Shown here: in pieces, positions 35,536 through 45,007 of the stretch
Position numbering within the stretch: position 1 is the first letter of the stretch
Layout: every line of letters begins with the position of its first letter
NCBI RefSeq assembly: GCF_032401055.1
Contig: NZ_CP135529.1
Coordinates: 682,001-746,000, forward strand
Length of the DNA: 64,000 bases
Source of the DNA: Tardiphaga sp. 709
Lineage (GTDB): Bacteria > Pseudomonadota > Alphaproteobacteria > Rhizobiales > Xanthobacteraceae
Reading direction: 5' to 3'
The notes under the pieces: generated by a model
What the model saw: only the letters and a program-made list of their open reading frames with translations
Database searches by the model: none
Told to the model about the DNA's origin: nothing
Made by a program: the position numbers and the translations under genes

Positions 35536-35799
35536 AGATGTAAACCTTGGTTGCAGCGGACCGCGTCGCGGTCGGACTCATTGAGATCCACGGGATCAAT
35601 ACTTGGGACCAAACGGAAACGAATCTGCCGCCCTTCAGTTGGCGGTCACGTCGGGTCCAGGAGTCCGGTGCGTATCGGGATCGACGGAGCTTTACGCTGC
35701 TTCGCAGCAAAAGGCCAATCATTGCTGCCATGTGCCAGCGAATTCGGGCGAATTGAGGTTAACCCTCACAGAATTGCGCCAGCACCGGTATTTTGTGGC

Positions 35800-36300
35800 T
35801 CATATTTCGCTGTGAGGCGTCGTCGTGCCCTCTTCGGTCTTTGGCCCCTCCTGCTTGAAGGGCACCAGGAGCCACAGTGTCAGGAAGGTGAACAGCGAGA
35901 TGACCACCGCCACGTCATAGGCGCCGAGGCCCACGGCAGCACCAGTTGCGCCGGTTGCCCACAGACTGGCTGCAGTGGCGGTACCACGCACCGAGCCGTT
36001 GTCTTTCAAAATGGCGCCGCCGCCGATAAATCCCATGCCGGTCATCAGACCTTCGATGATGCGCGCCGTGCCTTCGGGATGACCGTTCAGAAACCCCTCA
36101 GTGGCCTGAACGATGCCGCAGGTGGCAAGCGCCACCAGCGGAAAGGTCCGCAGCCCGGCGCTGCGCTCGGCGCGCTCGCGATTCCAGCCGATGGGCAGCG
36201 CCAGAACATAGGCGATCGACATGGCGATCAGATGCGGCAACAGACGAAAGCTGTCCGACATTTCCAGAAGGGTCTTCACCGCGGGTCTCCGATCGCACAA
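35800..36300 (-). CDS. MgtC/SapB-family membrane protein
   Basis: 166 residues with four to five hydrophobic segments. Family marks: LPIGWNRERAERSAGLRTFP, GLMTGMGFIGGGAILKDNGS and TAASLWATGATGAAVGLGAY. It contains the MgtC-type N-terminal membrane domain without the C-terminal ACT-like domain of virulence MgtC. MgtC proteins affect magnesium stress and ATP synthase activity. Downstream part is rich in charged residues (KQEGPKTEEGTTTPHSEI). The 264 bases before the helicase show nothing else. Confidence 0.88.
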   Translation of the reverse strand: MCDRRPAVKTLLEMSDSFRLLPHLIAMSIAYVLALPIGWNRERAERSAGLRTFPLVALATCGIVQATEGFLNGHPEGTARIIEGLMTGMGFIGGGAILKDNGSVRGTATAASLWATGATGAAVGLGAYDVAVVISLFTFLTLWLLVPFKQEGPKTEEGTTTPHSEI

Positions 36301-36411
36301 GGGATTAAGGCGCCTCGGGTGTCGCCGCGGGCCAACCCGGATAAACTCGACCGGTGAGTCGCGGTTGCAGCGGCGGATCGTCTCATGGACCTCGACTAGG
36401 ACGTTCGATTT

Positions 36412-37095
36412 TTGGAAACCTCGCTCTACCTCCCGGTAAAACGCTTCCTCGAAGGCCTTGGCTTTACAGTCAAAGGCGAGATATCAGGCTGCGATCTCGT
36501 GGCGCTGAATGGCGATGATCCGCCGATCGTGGTGATCGGCGAGCTCAAGCTCAGCTTCAATCTCGAACTAATCCTGCAGGCCGTGGACCGCGCCGGAGCC
36601 TGCGACGAAGTCTGGGTCGCCGCCAAGCTGTCGATCCGCGGCAAGGGACGTGAAAGCGATGCGCGCTACCGCAACCTGTGCCGCAGACTCGGTTTCGGCA
36701 TGCTGGGAATTACCGAAGCCGGCGGCGTCGAGGTTCTCGTTGCACCGGCCACAGTCGCGCCGCGGCGCAACCCGAAGAAACGTTCACGCCTGATCACCGA
36801 ACACAAGAAGCGCCAGGGCGATCCCGCGCTGGGTGGCAGCACGCGCGCGCCGATCATGACGGCCTATCGCCAGCAGGCGCTGGCCTGCGCAGCGATACTC
36901 GCCGTCGGTCCGCGCAAGGTGCGCGAACTCACGCCGGATTATCCGGATGCGCAAAAGATCCTGCATCGCAATGTCTATGGCTGGTTCGAAAGTCCTGCGC
37001 GCGGCACCTACGCACTCACCGATGCCGGGCACGCGGCGCTGAAACGCTGGCCGCAGCCTCAGCGGGATACCGCCCCGCCGTCCGCTTTGTCGTAA
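36412..37095 (+). CDS. DUF2161 family protein, PD-(D/E)xK nuclease-like
   Basis: 227 residues from a TTG at 36412. The first half has a nuclease-like core: SLYLPVKRFLEGLGFTVKGE, GCDLVAL (Asp), then VVIGELKLSF (Glu-x-Lys), matching the PD-(D/E)xK pattern; the following helix FNLELILQAVDRAGACDEVW fits as well. The second half (MTAYRQQALACAAILAVGPR, HRNVYGWFESPARGTYALTD) resembles a winged-helix segment. DUF2161 proteins are described as putative PD-(D/E)XK phosphodiesterases. Cellular role unknown. Confidence 0.8.
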   Translation: METSLYLPVKRFLEGLGFTVKGEISGCDLVALNGDDPPIVVIGELKLSFNLELILQAVDRAGACDEVWVAAKLSIRGKGRESDARYRNLCRRLGFGMLGITEAGGVEVLVAPATVAPRRNPKKRSRLITEHKKRQGDPALGGSTRAPIMTAYRQQALACAAILAVGPRKVRELTPDYPDAQKILHRNVYGWFESPARGTYALTDAGHAALKRWPQPQRDTAPPSALS

Positions 37096-37221
37096 AGCTA
37101 CTGACCAAACTCTTTCTCGTTTTCCGGGAACAAGTTTGCATGGCTGCTTTGTCGCGGTAATTCCATATTGCAATGCAACAACCGCTCCCTTAGGTATCGC
37201 AAATCAACACTGAGGCGAGCG

Positions 37222-37521
37222 ATGAGCGAAGACTGGAACACGAAATACGGAACGCGGCGCGTACGGCGCGATCCCCCGACCCTGGAAGAAGCCATCTTCG
37301 CCGCGATGGGTATCACCGAGGATCTCGATCAGCAGGCTGAGATCGCCGCATCGCTGATGGGCATGCCGTTCGATGCCGTGCAGGCCGAAGTGAAGAAAGC
37401 CAATCGCTCGACCGGCACGCTGCGCGTGACCCGCGTCATCGCAGGTGAGCAAGGCGCTCAGCGTTCGGTGGTCGTGGAACGTCGCGTGACACGCAAATTC
37501 GGTAACGACAAGCGCATCTGA
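37222..37521 (+). CDS. Conserved small protein, unknown function
   Basis: 99 residues from ATG 37222 preceded by GAGGCGAGCG. Soluble, with a DNA- or nucleotide-like basic start (NTKYGTRRVRRDPPTLEEAI) and end (VVVERRVTRKFGNDKRI), and a central acidic helix. No signal or membrane segment. A type widely seen in Bradyrhizobium relatives; followed by a strong terminator. Confidence 0.65.
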   Translation: MSEDWNTKYGTRRVRRDPPTLEEAIFAAMGITEDLDQQAEIAASLMGMPFDAVQAEVKKANRSTGTLRVTRVIAGEQGAQRSVVVERRVTRKFGNDKRI

Positions 37522-37556
37522 TTTTGAGGGCGCTCACAGCCCTCCCCGCAGACGCA

Positions 37557-37587
37557 AAAAAGGCCTCGTCCACCACGAGGCCTTTTT
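37557..37587. terminator. Bidirectional terminator
   Basis: AAAAAGGCCTCGT / ACGAGGCCTTTTT, perfect 13-bp stem with a CCACC loop and A and U tracts on both sides, between two convergent genes. Confidence 0.92.
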
Positions 37588-37610
37588 CATTTGTCGCGAT
37601 AGTTCCTGGC

Positions 37611-38297
37611 TCAGGACGATTTGCCCCAGCCGGCAAGCTTCAACCACAGACCCCAATAAGCCCGGTTATAGTCGGCCACCGCGCGCGCCACATCGAGCGC
37701 CGAGGTCTTAGGCTGCGGCGCGACGCCTGCGCCCATGGGATCGCGCAGGTCTATCGTTCCCGTGGATTCGCCATGGCGGAATGACAGGTGCGCACCGAAC
37801 TTGTTGGCCAGCGCACGCATCGCATCGTTCTGCGCGCCGGTGGTGATGCGCAGCTTCGTATAGCCCATCGACTGCGCCTTCGCGATCAACTTGGTGAACA
37901 GGATGCTGCCGACGCCCTTGCGGCGCACGATGGCTTCAACGCTGAAGGCAATCTCGGGCAGCGAGTCCGTCGACAGATCGGCCTGATGCAGTTCAGCGGC
38001 GCCGCGCACGATGCCATCCTCGAAGTAAACGAGAATGACGGTGCCGGTATTGACGGACTTCTCGGCGTAACGTGCGACCCATTCGTCGTCGAGCGAACCG
38101 TTGAAACGATCACGGCGGCTTTCGCGATCCAGTCTCAAGAGATGTTCGCGGAACAGCGGCAGCTCGCGGGCTGCAAGGACACGCACATGTCCGCGGGCCG
38201 GAGCCCGGGTCGAAATGGCGATGGTGGTAGCGGCGTCTAACATGGTCAAAATCCTCAAGTTGCCCTCGAGGACAGCGTCGATCCCTAGACACCCCAT
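37611..38297 (-). CDS. GNAT-family acetyltransferase
   Basis: 228 residues; an ATG at 38243 (MLDAATTIAIST) is a possible shorter start. GNAT core: PLFREHLLRLDRESRRDRFN, EIAFSVEAIVRRKGVGSILF (the acetyl-CoA loop RRKGVGS) and YTKLRITTGAQNDAMRALAN with FGAHLSFRHGESTGTIDL. The substrate is unknown; the C-terminal 50 residues (ADYNRAYWGLWLKLAGWGKS) form an unusual aromatic extension. Confidence 0.85.
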   Translation of the reverse strand: MGCLGIDAVLEGNLRILTMLDAATTIAISTRAPARGHVRVLAARELPLFREHLLRLDRESRRDRFNGSLDDEWVARYAEKSVNTGTVILVYFEDGIVRGAAELHQADLSTDSLPEIAFSVEAIVRRKGVGSILFTKLIAKAQSMGYTKLRITTGAQNDAMRALANKFGAHLSFRHGESTGTIDLRDPMGAGVAPQPKTSALDVARAVADYNRAYWGLWLKLAGWGKSS

Positions 38298-38413
38298 ATT
38301 GTGCGCCGCACCATGAAATACAAGGGCTCAGATGCCGCACCTGCCAGCGCCCACCGCAGGTGAGCCATGCAATTATCCAGCATTAACAAAATCTTAAGGC
38401 GCAACGCGCCGCT

Positions 38414-38812
38414 CTACAGCACCAGCTGGGTCTGCGTCACGACGCCCACCAGCTTGCCCTCCGCGGTCTCGATTCGGGTCTGCCACACCTGCGTTCTGCG
38501 GCCTCGATGAACCGGCGTTGCGATCGCGCGGACGGTGCTTCCGGCTTTTGCGCCACCTGTGAAATTGGTCTTGCTCTCAATGGTCGTCGTTCCCTTGGCG
38601 CCCTCCGGCAGATTGATGACCGTCGCCGCCGCACCAACCGCATCGGCGAGCGCCATCACCGCGCCGCCATGGATCGTATGGCCGAGTGTGCACAGATCCT
38701 CGCGCACCAGCATCGTGGCAACGACGCGCTCCAGGTCGGCGTCGGTGAAGGTCACGCCCATCGATACGGAGAACGGCATCGCGAGGCTGAGGATCTTGTC
38801 GAGTGGCGTCAT
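38414..38812 (-). CDS. PaaI-family hotdog thioesterase
   Basis: 132 residues from ATG 38812. Hotdog features: MGVTFTDADLERVVATMLVR, CTLGHTIHGGAVMALADAVG (the HGG active-site helix start) and TNFTGGAKAGSTVRAIATPV. PaaI-type enzymes hydrolyse aryl- or acyl-CoA esters, preventing CoA sequestration. No phenylacetate genes are nearby, so substrate is open. Confidence 0.85.
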   Translation of the reverse strand: MTPLDKILSLAMPFSVSMGVTFTDADLERVVATMLVREDLCTLGHTIHGGAVMALADAVGAAATVINLPEGAKGTTTIESKTNFTGGAKAGSTVRAIATPVHRGRRTQVWQTRIETAEGKLVGVVTQTQLVL

Positions 38813-38925
38813 GCTGGCATCGTCTCCCTGCAACCTGTCTCGCCCATCGTCGTGCGGGCTTGATGAAATTTCACGACACAACACCATGCCGTGACAAGCT
38901 CTTTGTTAACAGGCATATCGACGTC

Positions 38926-39708
38926 ATGCGCCACTTCCCGCCACGCCGGATCGTCTGCCTTACAGAAGAGACCGTGGAGACGCTGTATCTGCTCGGCGAA
39001 CAGGACCGCATCGTCGGCGTCTCCGGCTATGCGGTGCGGCCGCCGCAGGTGCGGCGCGAAAAGCCGCGGGTGTCCGCATTCATCTCGGCCGATGTACCGA
39101 AGATCCTCGCACTCGATCCTGACCTGGTGCTGTGCTTCTCCGATCTGCAGGCTGAAATCGCCGCAGACCTGACGCGCGCCGGCATCGCCGTTCATGTATT
39201 CAACCAGCGCGACATCGCCGGCATTCTGGCGATGATCCGCACGCTCGGCGCCATGGTCGGCGCAGGTGAGCGCGCAAATCAGCTCGCAACGCAGCTGGAG
39301 CTGCGACTTTCCAGCGTCAAAGCTGCGGCAGACTTGCGGCAGACGAAGCCACGCGTCTATTTCGAGGAATGGGATGATCCGCTGATTACCGGGATCGGGT
39401 GGGTGTCCGAACTGATCGAGATCGCCGGCGGCGAAGAAGCTTTTCCGCAGCTTCGACATCAGAAGGCAGCGAAGGATCGCATCGTCACGCCGGACGATGT
39501 GATTGCAGTGGCACCCGATGTGATCCTCGCCTCCTGGTGCGGCAAGAAGGTCGTGCCCGATAAAATCCGGCAGCGACCGGGCTGGAACGCGATTCCTGCG
39601 GTGCGCGACAATCGCATCTATGAGATCAAATCGCCGCTGATCCTGCAGCCAGGACCAGCAGCGTTGACGGACGGACTCGACGCGATCGTCGCGGCGCTGT
39701 GGCCGTAA
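38926..39708 (+). CDS. Cobalamin/iron-siderophore-type binding protein (BtuF-like) without signal peptide
   Basis: 260 residues from ATG 38926. The fold is the PF01497 periplasmic-binding type: RRIVCLTEETVETLYLLGEQ, DRIVGVSGYAV, LALDPDLVLCFSDLQAEIAA and the Trp/Glu region RVYFEEWDDPLITGIGWVSE with LIEIAGGEEAFP. BtuF members bind vitamin B12, but here no signal peptide or lipobox precedes the domain, and the in-frame upstream extension to 38803 is not hydrophobic. No permease or ATPase gene is adjacent. A cytosolic role is possible. Confidence 0.82.
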   Translation: MRHFPPRRIVCLTEETVETLYLLGEQDRIVGVSGYAVRPPQVRREKPRVSAFISADVPKILALDPDLVLCFSDLQAEIAADLTRAGIAVHVFNQRDIAGILAMIRTLGAMVGAGERANQLATQLELRLSSVKAAADLRQTKPRVYFEEWDDPLITGIGWVSELIEIAGGEEAFPQLRHQKAAKDRIVTPDDVIAVAPDVILASWCGKKVVPDKIRQRPGWNAIPAVRDNRIYEIKSPLILQPGPAALTDGLDAIVAALWP

Positions 39709-39749
39709 CCGGCACGAGCACCGACGCCGTCATCCTGAGATGCTCGCCC

Positions 39750-40502
39750 TTACCTCTCCGGGTACTGCAGAAAATAGGCATCTGTCAGCGCATCTTCGAG
39801 CAGCCGCCCTTCCGAATATGCTTGCAAGGAGGCCGGTCGTTCGACACCGGGCAAGAGCCGCGGACACGGTTCCGGCGCACCGATCACCGTCCTCACCGGA
39901 ATGCGCTCGGCATAGATCGGCAGTTCGTAATCCTCGTCATCGTCAGCCACGCCCTTGGCGCGAATTTTTGCCGAGGCGTCCTCGATCTCCATGGCGATAA
40001 AGGACGTCGCCTTCATCTCCTGTGCCGTGGTCTCGCGCAGACTGGCCGTACGATCCGGAAAGAAACGATCAACCATCGCGATGCCGGCCTGTTCCTTCTC
40101 GTGGGGATCGGTGACGAGATAGGCGTTTCCGAATGCCATCACCGCACGATAGTCCGCCGAATGATTGAAGCCGCAACGTGCCAGCACGAGGCTGTCGAGA
40201 AAGGCCACCGTGAGACAGACGCGTTGCTGCGCGGTCTGGTTCTTCAGCATGCGGCTCGCGCTACTGCCGTGCCAGTACAGTTTCGTGCCTTCGCGCCAGA
40301 AGAAGGTCGGCGTGCAATAGGGCTGCCCGTCGATCACGTAGGACACATGGCACATCATCGATGCGTCCAGAATTTTATGCACGGTCTCGTGGTCATAGAA
40401 GCCGCGGTCATGGCGTCGCTTCACGCGATTGCGCGCCGTGAGCGGATATGACGCGATGTCTGCGTTCGTCGGTTCATCGGTCTTCAGTTCGGCTGTGGTC
40501 AC
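39750..40502 (-). CDS. Pyridoxamine 5'-phosphate oxidase-like flavin protein
   Basis: 250 residues. Split-barrel features: ILDASMMCHVSYVIDGQPYC, TPTFFWREGTKLYWHGSSAS and VCLTVAFLDSLVLARCGFNH, of the PNPOx-like (nitroreductase/FMN-binding) family in which FMN or F420 sits at the dimer interface. Divergent from a MocR/PdxR-type regulator, a recurrent arrangement in proteobacteria that suggests control by a PLP-dependent sensor (inference). Confidence 0.85.
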   Translation of the reverse strand: MTTAELKTDEPTNADIASYPLTARNRVKRRHDRGFYDHETVHKILDASMMCHVSYVIDGQPYCTPTFFWREGTKLYWHGSSASRMLKNQTAQQRVCLTVAFLDSLVLARCGFNHSADYRAVMAFGNAYLVTDPHEKEQAGIAMVDRFFPDRTASLRETTAQEMKATSFIAMEIEDASAKIRAKGVADDDEDYELPIYAERIPVRTVIGAPEPCPRLLPGVERPASLQAYSEGRLLEDALTDAYFLQYPER

Positions 40503-40575
40503 GGCAATTCCCCGTCAATTGGAAGCGTTCGAATGTGTTGTACCGCCACATTTGGTCTGCGATAGTGCCAATTCC

Positions 40576-42067
40576 ATGCGAAAAATTCCGACCAATTCGG
40601 CGAAGCCAATTTCGAAGCCCGAGCTGCCGCTCGATCTCACGGGCGCGCATATCACCGAAGGATCGTCCTCGCAGGATCGGCTCTATCAGGCGCTGTGTCA
40701 TGCCATCACCGGCGGCGTCGCCAAGCCCGGCGAAGCTCTGCCGCCATCGCGTATCCTTGCGAAGCAAACCGGTTTTCAACGCAATGCCGTCACCAATGCC
40801 TATGAGCGTCTAATCGCCGATGGCTTTGCCGTCGCACACGTCGGCTCCGGCACCTTCGTCGCCGCGCGGATTCCGACGCGGACCAACAGCAAGCCAGCCA
40901 AGGCCATCGCCATCGACGCGCCGCAGCGGGGCACGCTCGCTCTCGGCTGTACCGATATCGACGAACAGGCGCTGCGCCGTTTTCGCGCTTTCGCCGGCCG
41001 CCGCCTGCGCGCTTTCGGCGCCGAGCATCTGCACTACGGCGATCCCCGCGGCAGTCATGAACTACGCACCGCCATCGCCAATCATCTTCTGTCAGCGCGC
41101 GGGCTGCGCTGCGATCCCGATCAGATCATGCTGACATCGGGCACACAGCACGGGCTGCGCATCGTGCTGTCAGCCATTCTCAAGCCAGGCGAACAGATCT
41201 GGTGCGAGGACCCCGGTTACCCCGCCGCACGAAAATCGATCGAACATTGCGGCGCCCGGCCGGTGTCGGTGCCGGTCGATGACTTCGGCCTGATCGTCGC
41301 CAGGGGGCGTGCCACGGCGCCATCTGCGCGCGCGGCCTATGTCACGCCCTCGCATCAATTTCCACTCGGCGTGCAAATGGCGATGCCGCGGCGTCTTGAA
41401 TTGCTCGACTGGGCGAAGGACGCCGGCGCATGGATATTCGAAGACGATTACGACAGCGAGTTTCGCTATGACGGCGCGCCGTTGCTGTCGCTCGCCGGGA
41501 TCGATCACCTGCAACGCGTGATCTATATGGGCACGTTTGCCAAGACTCTGTTTCCCGGTCTGCGCATCGGCTACTGCGCCCTGCCCGAACGCCTGATTGG
41601 CCCGGTCACGACAGCGCGCGCGGCGATGGACCGCTTTCCCGGCACATTGATGGAAGGCGCCGTCGCCGACATGTTGAACTCCGGCGCCTTCGCAGCCAAC
41701 CTGCGCAAGATGCGGAACATCTATCGCGAAGCGCGCGACGCTCTGGCGGCGACGTTGACGGATGCGTCGGACGGGCAACTGACGGTTCCGGTGCCGTCAC
41801 AGGGCCTGCATCTGGTGGCAAAGTTCACCCGCGACATCGCTTGAGATCGCCGCAGAGGCCAAGGCCGCAGCCGGCGTCGAGGGCTGGTTGCTGGCTGACA
41901 CTTATCTGCGCGCCCGCCCTGCCCCGGGCTTCGTGCTCGGCTTCGCCGGCCATCCCATTCGTGAGCTTGTCACATCGGCGGAAAGACTGGCGAAAGCCTC
42001 AGCCGCGAGTTTGCGCGCGCACCGCAAGCCTGCGGCAAAGACGCGTGGAACACGCGCGGGGGGCTAA
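40576..42067 (+). pseudogene. MocR/PdxR-type GntR-aminotransferase regulator, single-base frame break near the end
   Basis: From ATG 40576 the N-terminus is a GntR winged helix (DRLYQALCHAITGGVAKPGE, LPPSRILAKQTGFQRNAVTN), followed by the class I aminotransferase-like domain (LTSGTQHGLRIVLSAILKPG; EDDYDSEFRYDG; the PLP lysine in YMGTFAKTLFPGLRIGYC). The frame stops at TGA 41842-41844 after KFTRDIA, but the alternate frame continues with IAAEAKAAAGVEGWLLADTY and ends at TAA 42067, the normal tail. One surplus base near 41844 explains it; restored length about 496 residues. Confidence 0.85.
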
Positions 42068-42189
42068 AACTTAAGGCAGGCTGGCACTCAATGTCGGCGA
42101 CCACTGCGCTTCTAGAATCGGATGCGCATCCCTACAATCCAAGCAGACAGAATGCCCGGCAGGCAGATCTGCCCCCCAACGGAGACCTC

Positions 42190-42342
42190 ATGTCCGGCAA
42201 TCGCAACGTGCTCTATCTGATCATCGGCGCGCTGATCGTCGGCATCGGCGTGCTCGGCTACAATCTCTACCAGACCAAGAAAGAACCCAGCGGGCTGCAG
42301 ATCAATGTCGGCCCCGACGGCCTCAAGATTCAGAACAAGTAA
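42190..42342 (+). CDS. Small single-pass membrane protein
   Basis: 50 residues from ATG 42190 with GGAG nine bases before it. One transmembrane helix (VLYLIIGALIVGIGVLGYNL) and a polar tail ending LQINVGPDGLKIQNK. The tail VGPDGLKIQ is seen in small alphaproteobacterial inner-membrane proteins. Too short for a family call. Likely translated together with the next gene, 14 bases away. Confidence 0.65.
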   Translation: MSGNRNVLYLIIGALIVGIGVLGYNLYQTKKEPSGLQINVGPDGLKIQNK

Positions 42343-42355
42343 CAAAGGTCGCACA

Positions 42356-42601
42356 ATGCGCTCGGCAATCTGGCTATCAGGAATTCTGGCTTCGCTTGCG
42401 TTGGCAACGCCGGCGCTGGCGATCGATCAGGTCAGTCGCGAACAGGACATCGTTGATGTCCGCCTCGGCCAGCGCATTCTGGTCGATGACGGCTCTTGCC
42501 CCACCGGCCAGATCAAGGAAGTGTCCGGCACGACGCTGAGCACGTCCGGTGTGACGCGTGTTCGTAAATGCGTTCCCCGCGCGGGCACCAAGACGCGCTA
42601 G
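42356..42601 (+). CDS. Small secreted protein (DUF6719-like)
   Basis: 81 residues from ATG 42356. A signal peptide (SGILASLALATPALA) precedes DQVSREQDIVDVRLGQRILV, then DDGSCPTGQIKEVSGTTL and RVRKCVPRAG. One Cys pair may form a disulfide. The pattern RLGQRILVDDGSCPxGQIKE is a common small periplasmic family in Bradyrhizobium relatives; the DUF number is recalled, not searched. Confidence 0.7.
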   Translation: MRSAIWLSGILASLALATPALAIDQVSREQDIVDVRLGQRILVDDGSCPTGQIKEVSGTTLSTSGVTRVRKCVPRAGTKTR

Positions 42602-42616
42602 TCCAAGACATGCTCA

Positions 42617-43453
42617 TCAATGCCGCAGTGGCTCGCTTGGCGGCACCGGTGAACCGGTCTGGCCCACACTCGCACCGCCATCGATCGCTAGCGTAATCCC
42701 CGTGATCCAGCGCGCCTCGTCGCTGGCAAGAAACAGAACACCATACCCGATATCCCAGCCGGTCCCTTCGGTGCCCAGCAGTGTGCCCGCTGCGCGCGCC
42801 TTGCGCATCTCGTCGCTCATGCCACGCGACGCCACCATCGGCGTATAAACCGTGCCGGGAGCGATGCAGTTGACGCGAATGCCGTCGCGACCGTGATGCG
42901 CCGCCATCGCTCTGGTGAGGCCGATCACCGCCGATTTCGACGTTGGATACAACAAGCTCGGATGGCCACCACGCAGGCCGGCGATTGACGTCAGGTTGAT
43001 GATCGAGCCGCCGCCGGATTTCATCATTTCCGGAATCGCATACTTCGCCATCAGCATCATTGAGGCAACGTTGATGCGCATGGCACTGTCCCAGGCGCGA
43101 TCGTCGACCTCGATGGCGTCGCCGCGCGGCCCCGTGAGGCCGACATTGTTGACGAGAATGTCCAGCCGGCCGAAGCCTTCGACAGTGCGTTCGACGATCG
43201 CCTCGCATGACGCGCGATCACTGACATCGCCGTCATAGATCTGCGTGATGCCGCCCTCCCCAGCGATCAATCGCGCTGTTTCTTCGGCAGCGTCTACGTC
43301 GGTATCGACCAGAGCGACACGCGCCCCATGCCGTGCAAGCAGCACCGCCGCGGCACGTCCGTTGCCGATGCCATCGCCGCGGGAACCCGCGCCGGTGATG
43401 ATGGCCACCTTGCCCTTCAATCGGTCGTCACGATGAGGTCGGGGTGTATCCAT
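42617..43453 (-). CDS. Short-chain dehydrogenase/reductase
   Basis: 278 residues from ATG 43453, whose A overlaps the final base of the upstream stop (TGATG), implying coupled translation. Classical SDR: cofactor loop TGAGSRGDGIGNG, NNVG, and the catalytic Ser-Tyr-Lys in LTSIAGLRGGHPSLLYPTSK. The usual WITGxxxxIDGGAS end is present. Substrate unknown; the partner gene is an NTF2-like protein. Confidence 0.9.
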   Translation of the reverse strand: MDTPRPHRDDRLKGKVAIITGAGSRGDGIGNGRAAAVLLARHGARVALVDTDVDAAEETARLIAGEGGITQIYDGDVSDRASCEAIVERTVEGFGRLDILVNNVGLTGPRGDAIEVDDRAWDSAMRINVASMMLMAKYAIPEMMKSGGGSIINLTSIAGLRGGHPSLLYPTSKSAVIGLTRAMAAHHGRDGIRVNCIAPGTVYTPMVASRGMSDEMRKARAAGTLLGTEGTGWDIGYGVLFLASDEARWITGITLAIDGGASVGQTGSPVPPSEPLRH

Positions 43454-43902
43454 CAGAACATGCCATTGCTGTTGGCGGATTTTTCCGGGATCGGCTGAAC
43501 GGCGTCCCAATGCTCGACGATCTTGCCGTTCTCGAGCTTGAAGATGTCGATGATCGCACTGCCGCGCGTGCCCTTTTCGCGCACGGCATGGACATGCAGG
43601 ATCACATAATCGCCGTCGGCGAAGACCTGCTTGATCTCGCTATGCGAGTCCGGGAATTTCTCCCGCAGGAAACCGATAAAACCTTTGAAGCCCTCGACAC
43701 CATCAGCCGCGTTGGGATTGTGCTGAACATAACGCGGACCGAAATATTTGGATGCCGCCTCGAAGTCCTTTTGGTTGAGGCCCTTCTCATAGAATTCAAC
43801 GACGGCTTTCTTGTTGGCTTCCTGGGTGCTGGCATCTGCAGCTAACGCCGCGCCGGTCAGAAATATCGAGACACACGTCAAGCCGATCGAAACAAATCGC
43901 AT
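43453..43902 (-). CDS. Secreted NTF2-like (SnoaL) protein
   Basis: 149 residues. A signal peptide (LTCVSIFLTGAALAAD) precedes the SnoaL-like fold: KKAVVEFYEKGLNQKDFEAA, FGPRYVQHNPNAADGVEGFK and FKLENGKIVEHWDAVQPIPE. SnoaL-like proteins include small isomerases and hydrolases; the exported form is a frequent small family. Overlaps the SDR start, so the two probably act together although one is exported. Confidence 0.85.
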   Translation of the reverse strand: MRFVSIGLTCVSIFLTGAALAADASTQEANKKAVVEFYEKGLNQKDFEAASKYFGPRYVQHNPNAADGVEGFKGFIGFLREKFPDSHSEIKQVFADGDYVILHVHAVREKGTRGSAIIDIFKLENGKIVEHWDAVQPIPEKSANSNGMF

Positions 43903-44076
43903 AAAAATCCCTCGGTTCCCACCAATTCAATTAGTAGCGAATCCACCCACCTAACGGTGGTGTAGCAAAACGCTATCATCGGCAGTAACGGGATGACGAG
44001 AGGGAAAGACAGAAATCCGCTATCATTTTGGCGCGACGACGCAGCGCAAAAAGATCACGCGAACTAACTGAGTGGT

Positions 44077-44463
44077 TCAATCCAGCGGCGCCGGATCATA
44101 CATGCATTGCAGGGTCGGCTTCGCGATCTGCGTGAAGGTCGCGCTGATCATCGACTGCTTCGATGCCGGGATCCAGTCCTTCTCGATGGTAGGCACGCCG
44201 CGCTCGCTAATGCCCCGCAGCAGTGCCTCGCGCAAATCTGCGTCTTCCACCGTTGCCACGGCGTGGTCATGCAGGCAGCCGCACACTTCTTCCGGATGCG
44301 CCCAGCGCCCGACCATATGCGGCGAGCACAAACGAACGAACTCCCCACGCTGGTCCGGCAACTTCCGCCACGACCAGATCTGCGCCTGCGCTGCACTTCC
44401 CGTGATGGAACTTGCAAGGGTGGCAGCTACGATAATGGCGGTCAGAACACGTGGTCGGGTCAT
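44077..44463 (-). CDS. Secreted protein of unknown function
   Basis: 128 residues with a signal peptide (LTAIIVAATLASSITGSAAQAQ). The mature part contains Cys residues at LCSPHMVGRWAHPEEVCGC and TLQCMYDP, likely disulfide-bonded, and otherwise helical segments (DADLREALLRGISERGVPTI). No family recognised. Neighbour of another small secreted gene on the same strand. Confidence 0.6.
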   Translation of the reverse strand: MTRPRVLTAIIVAATLASSITGSAAQAQIWSWRKLPDQRGEFVRLCSPHMVGRWAHPEEVCGCLHDHAVATVEDADLREALLRGISERGVPTIEKDWIPASKQSMISATFTQIAKPTLQCMYDPAPLD

Positions 44464-44511
44464 TTCAAAACTTTTCTTGTTGTTTCTCAGGTTGTCCGCC
44501 CGCGATCGAAA

Positions 44512-44673
44512 TCAGCGTGCGTAGGCCACAACCATCGGCGCAGCAGCGCTGATCACCGGCGAACCGGTAAAGGCGAACGTACCGATACCGGCTAGGTTAC
44601 CATCGGTGGAACCAGCCATCGACGGGCCGGCCAGGATGAAGGCGAAAGCGAGGATGAAGCTGATAGTGCGCAT
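44512..44673 (-). CDS. Very small secreted protein
   Basis: 53 residues from ATG 44673 with GGAG upstream. It is mostly a signal peptide (MRTISFILAFAFILAGPSMA) followed by about 30 residues ending PMVVAYAR. The frame extends further upstream, but without the look of a signal peptide. Could be a small envelope peptide. Confidence 0.5.
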   Translation of the reverse strand: MRTISFILAFAFILAGPSMAGSTDGNLAGIGTFAFTGSPVISAAAPMVVAYAR

Positions 44674-45007
44674 CTGACGTCTCCAGTTCGGCAGCGCAGC
44701 CCGCCGCGTCGTTGGCAAATGGATAGCCAATGCGGGTTTCGGCACGTCTGCGGCCCAAGAGGAAAATGGTTTCGTCCCCCCGTCGAATTGTTTCGTGGCG
44801 CCCATGCCGACGACACAATCCGGGCGGCAAATCTGCGAACGGCTTAGAAAGAACGCCTTGGAAAGGATGTCTCGAAAGTTCGTCCGGCTGTCGCACGCCC
44901 TTAACAAAACTGAACCGAAACGCGGCTAAAGCGACTTCAGGAGAGCGTATGCAACCTTTTCAGGCGACTGCGCGTTTCTGTTCACCTCGAAGAGAAGGAA
45001 TGCAGTC

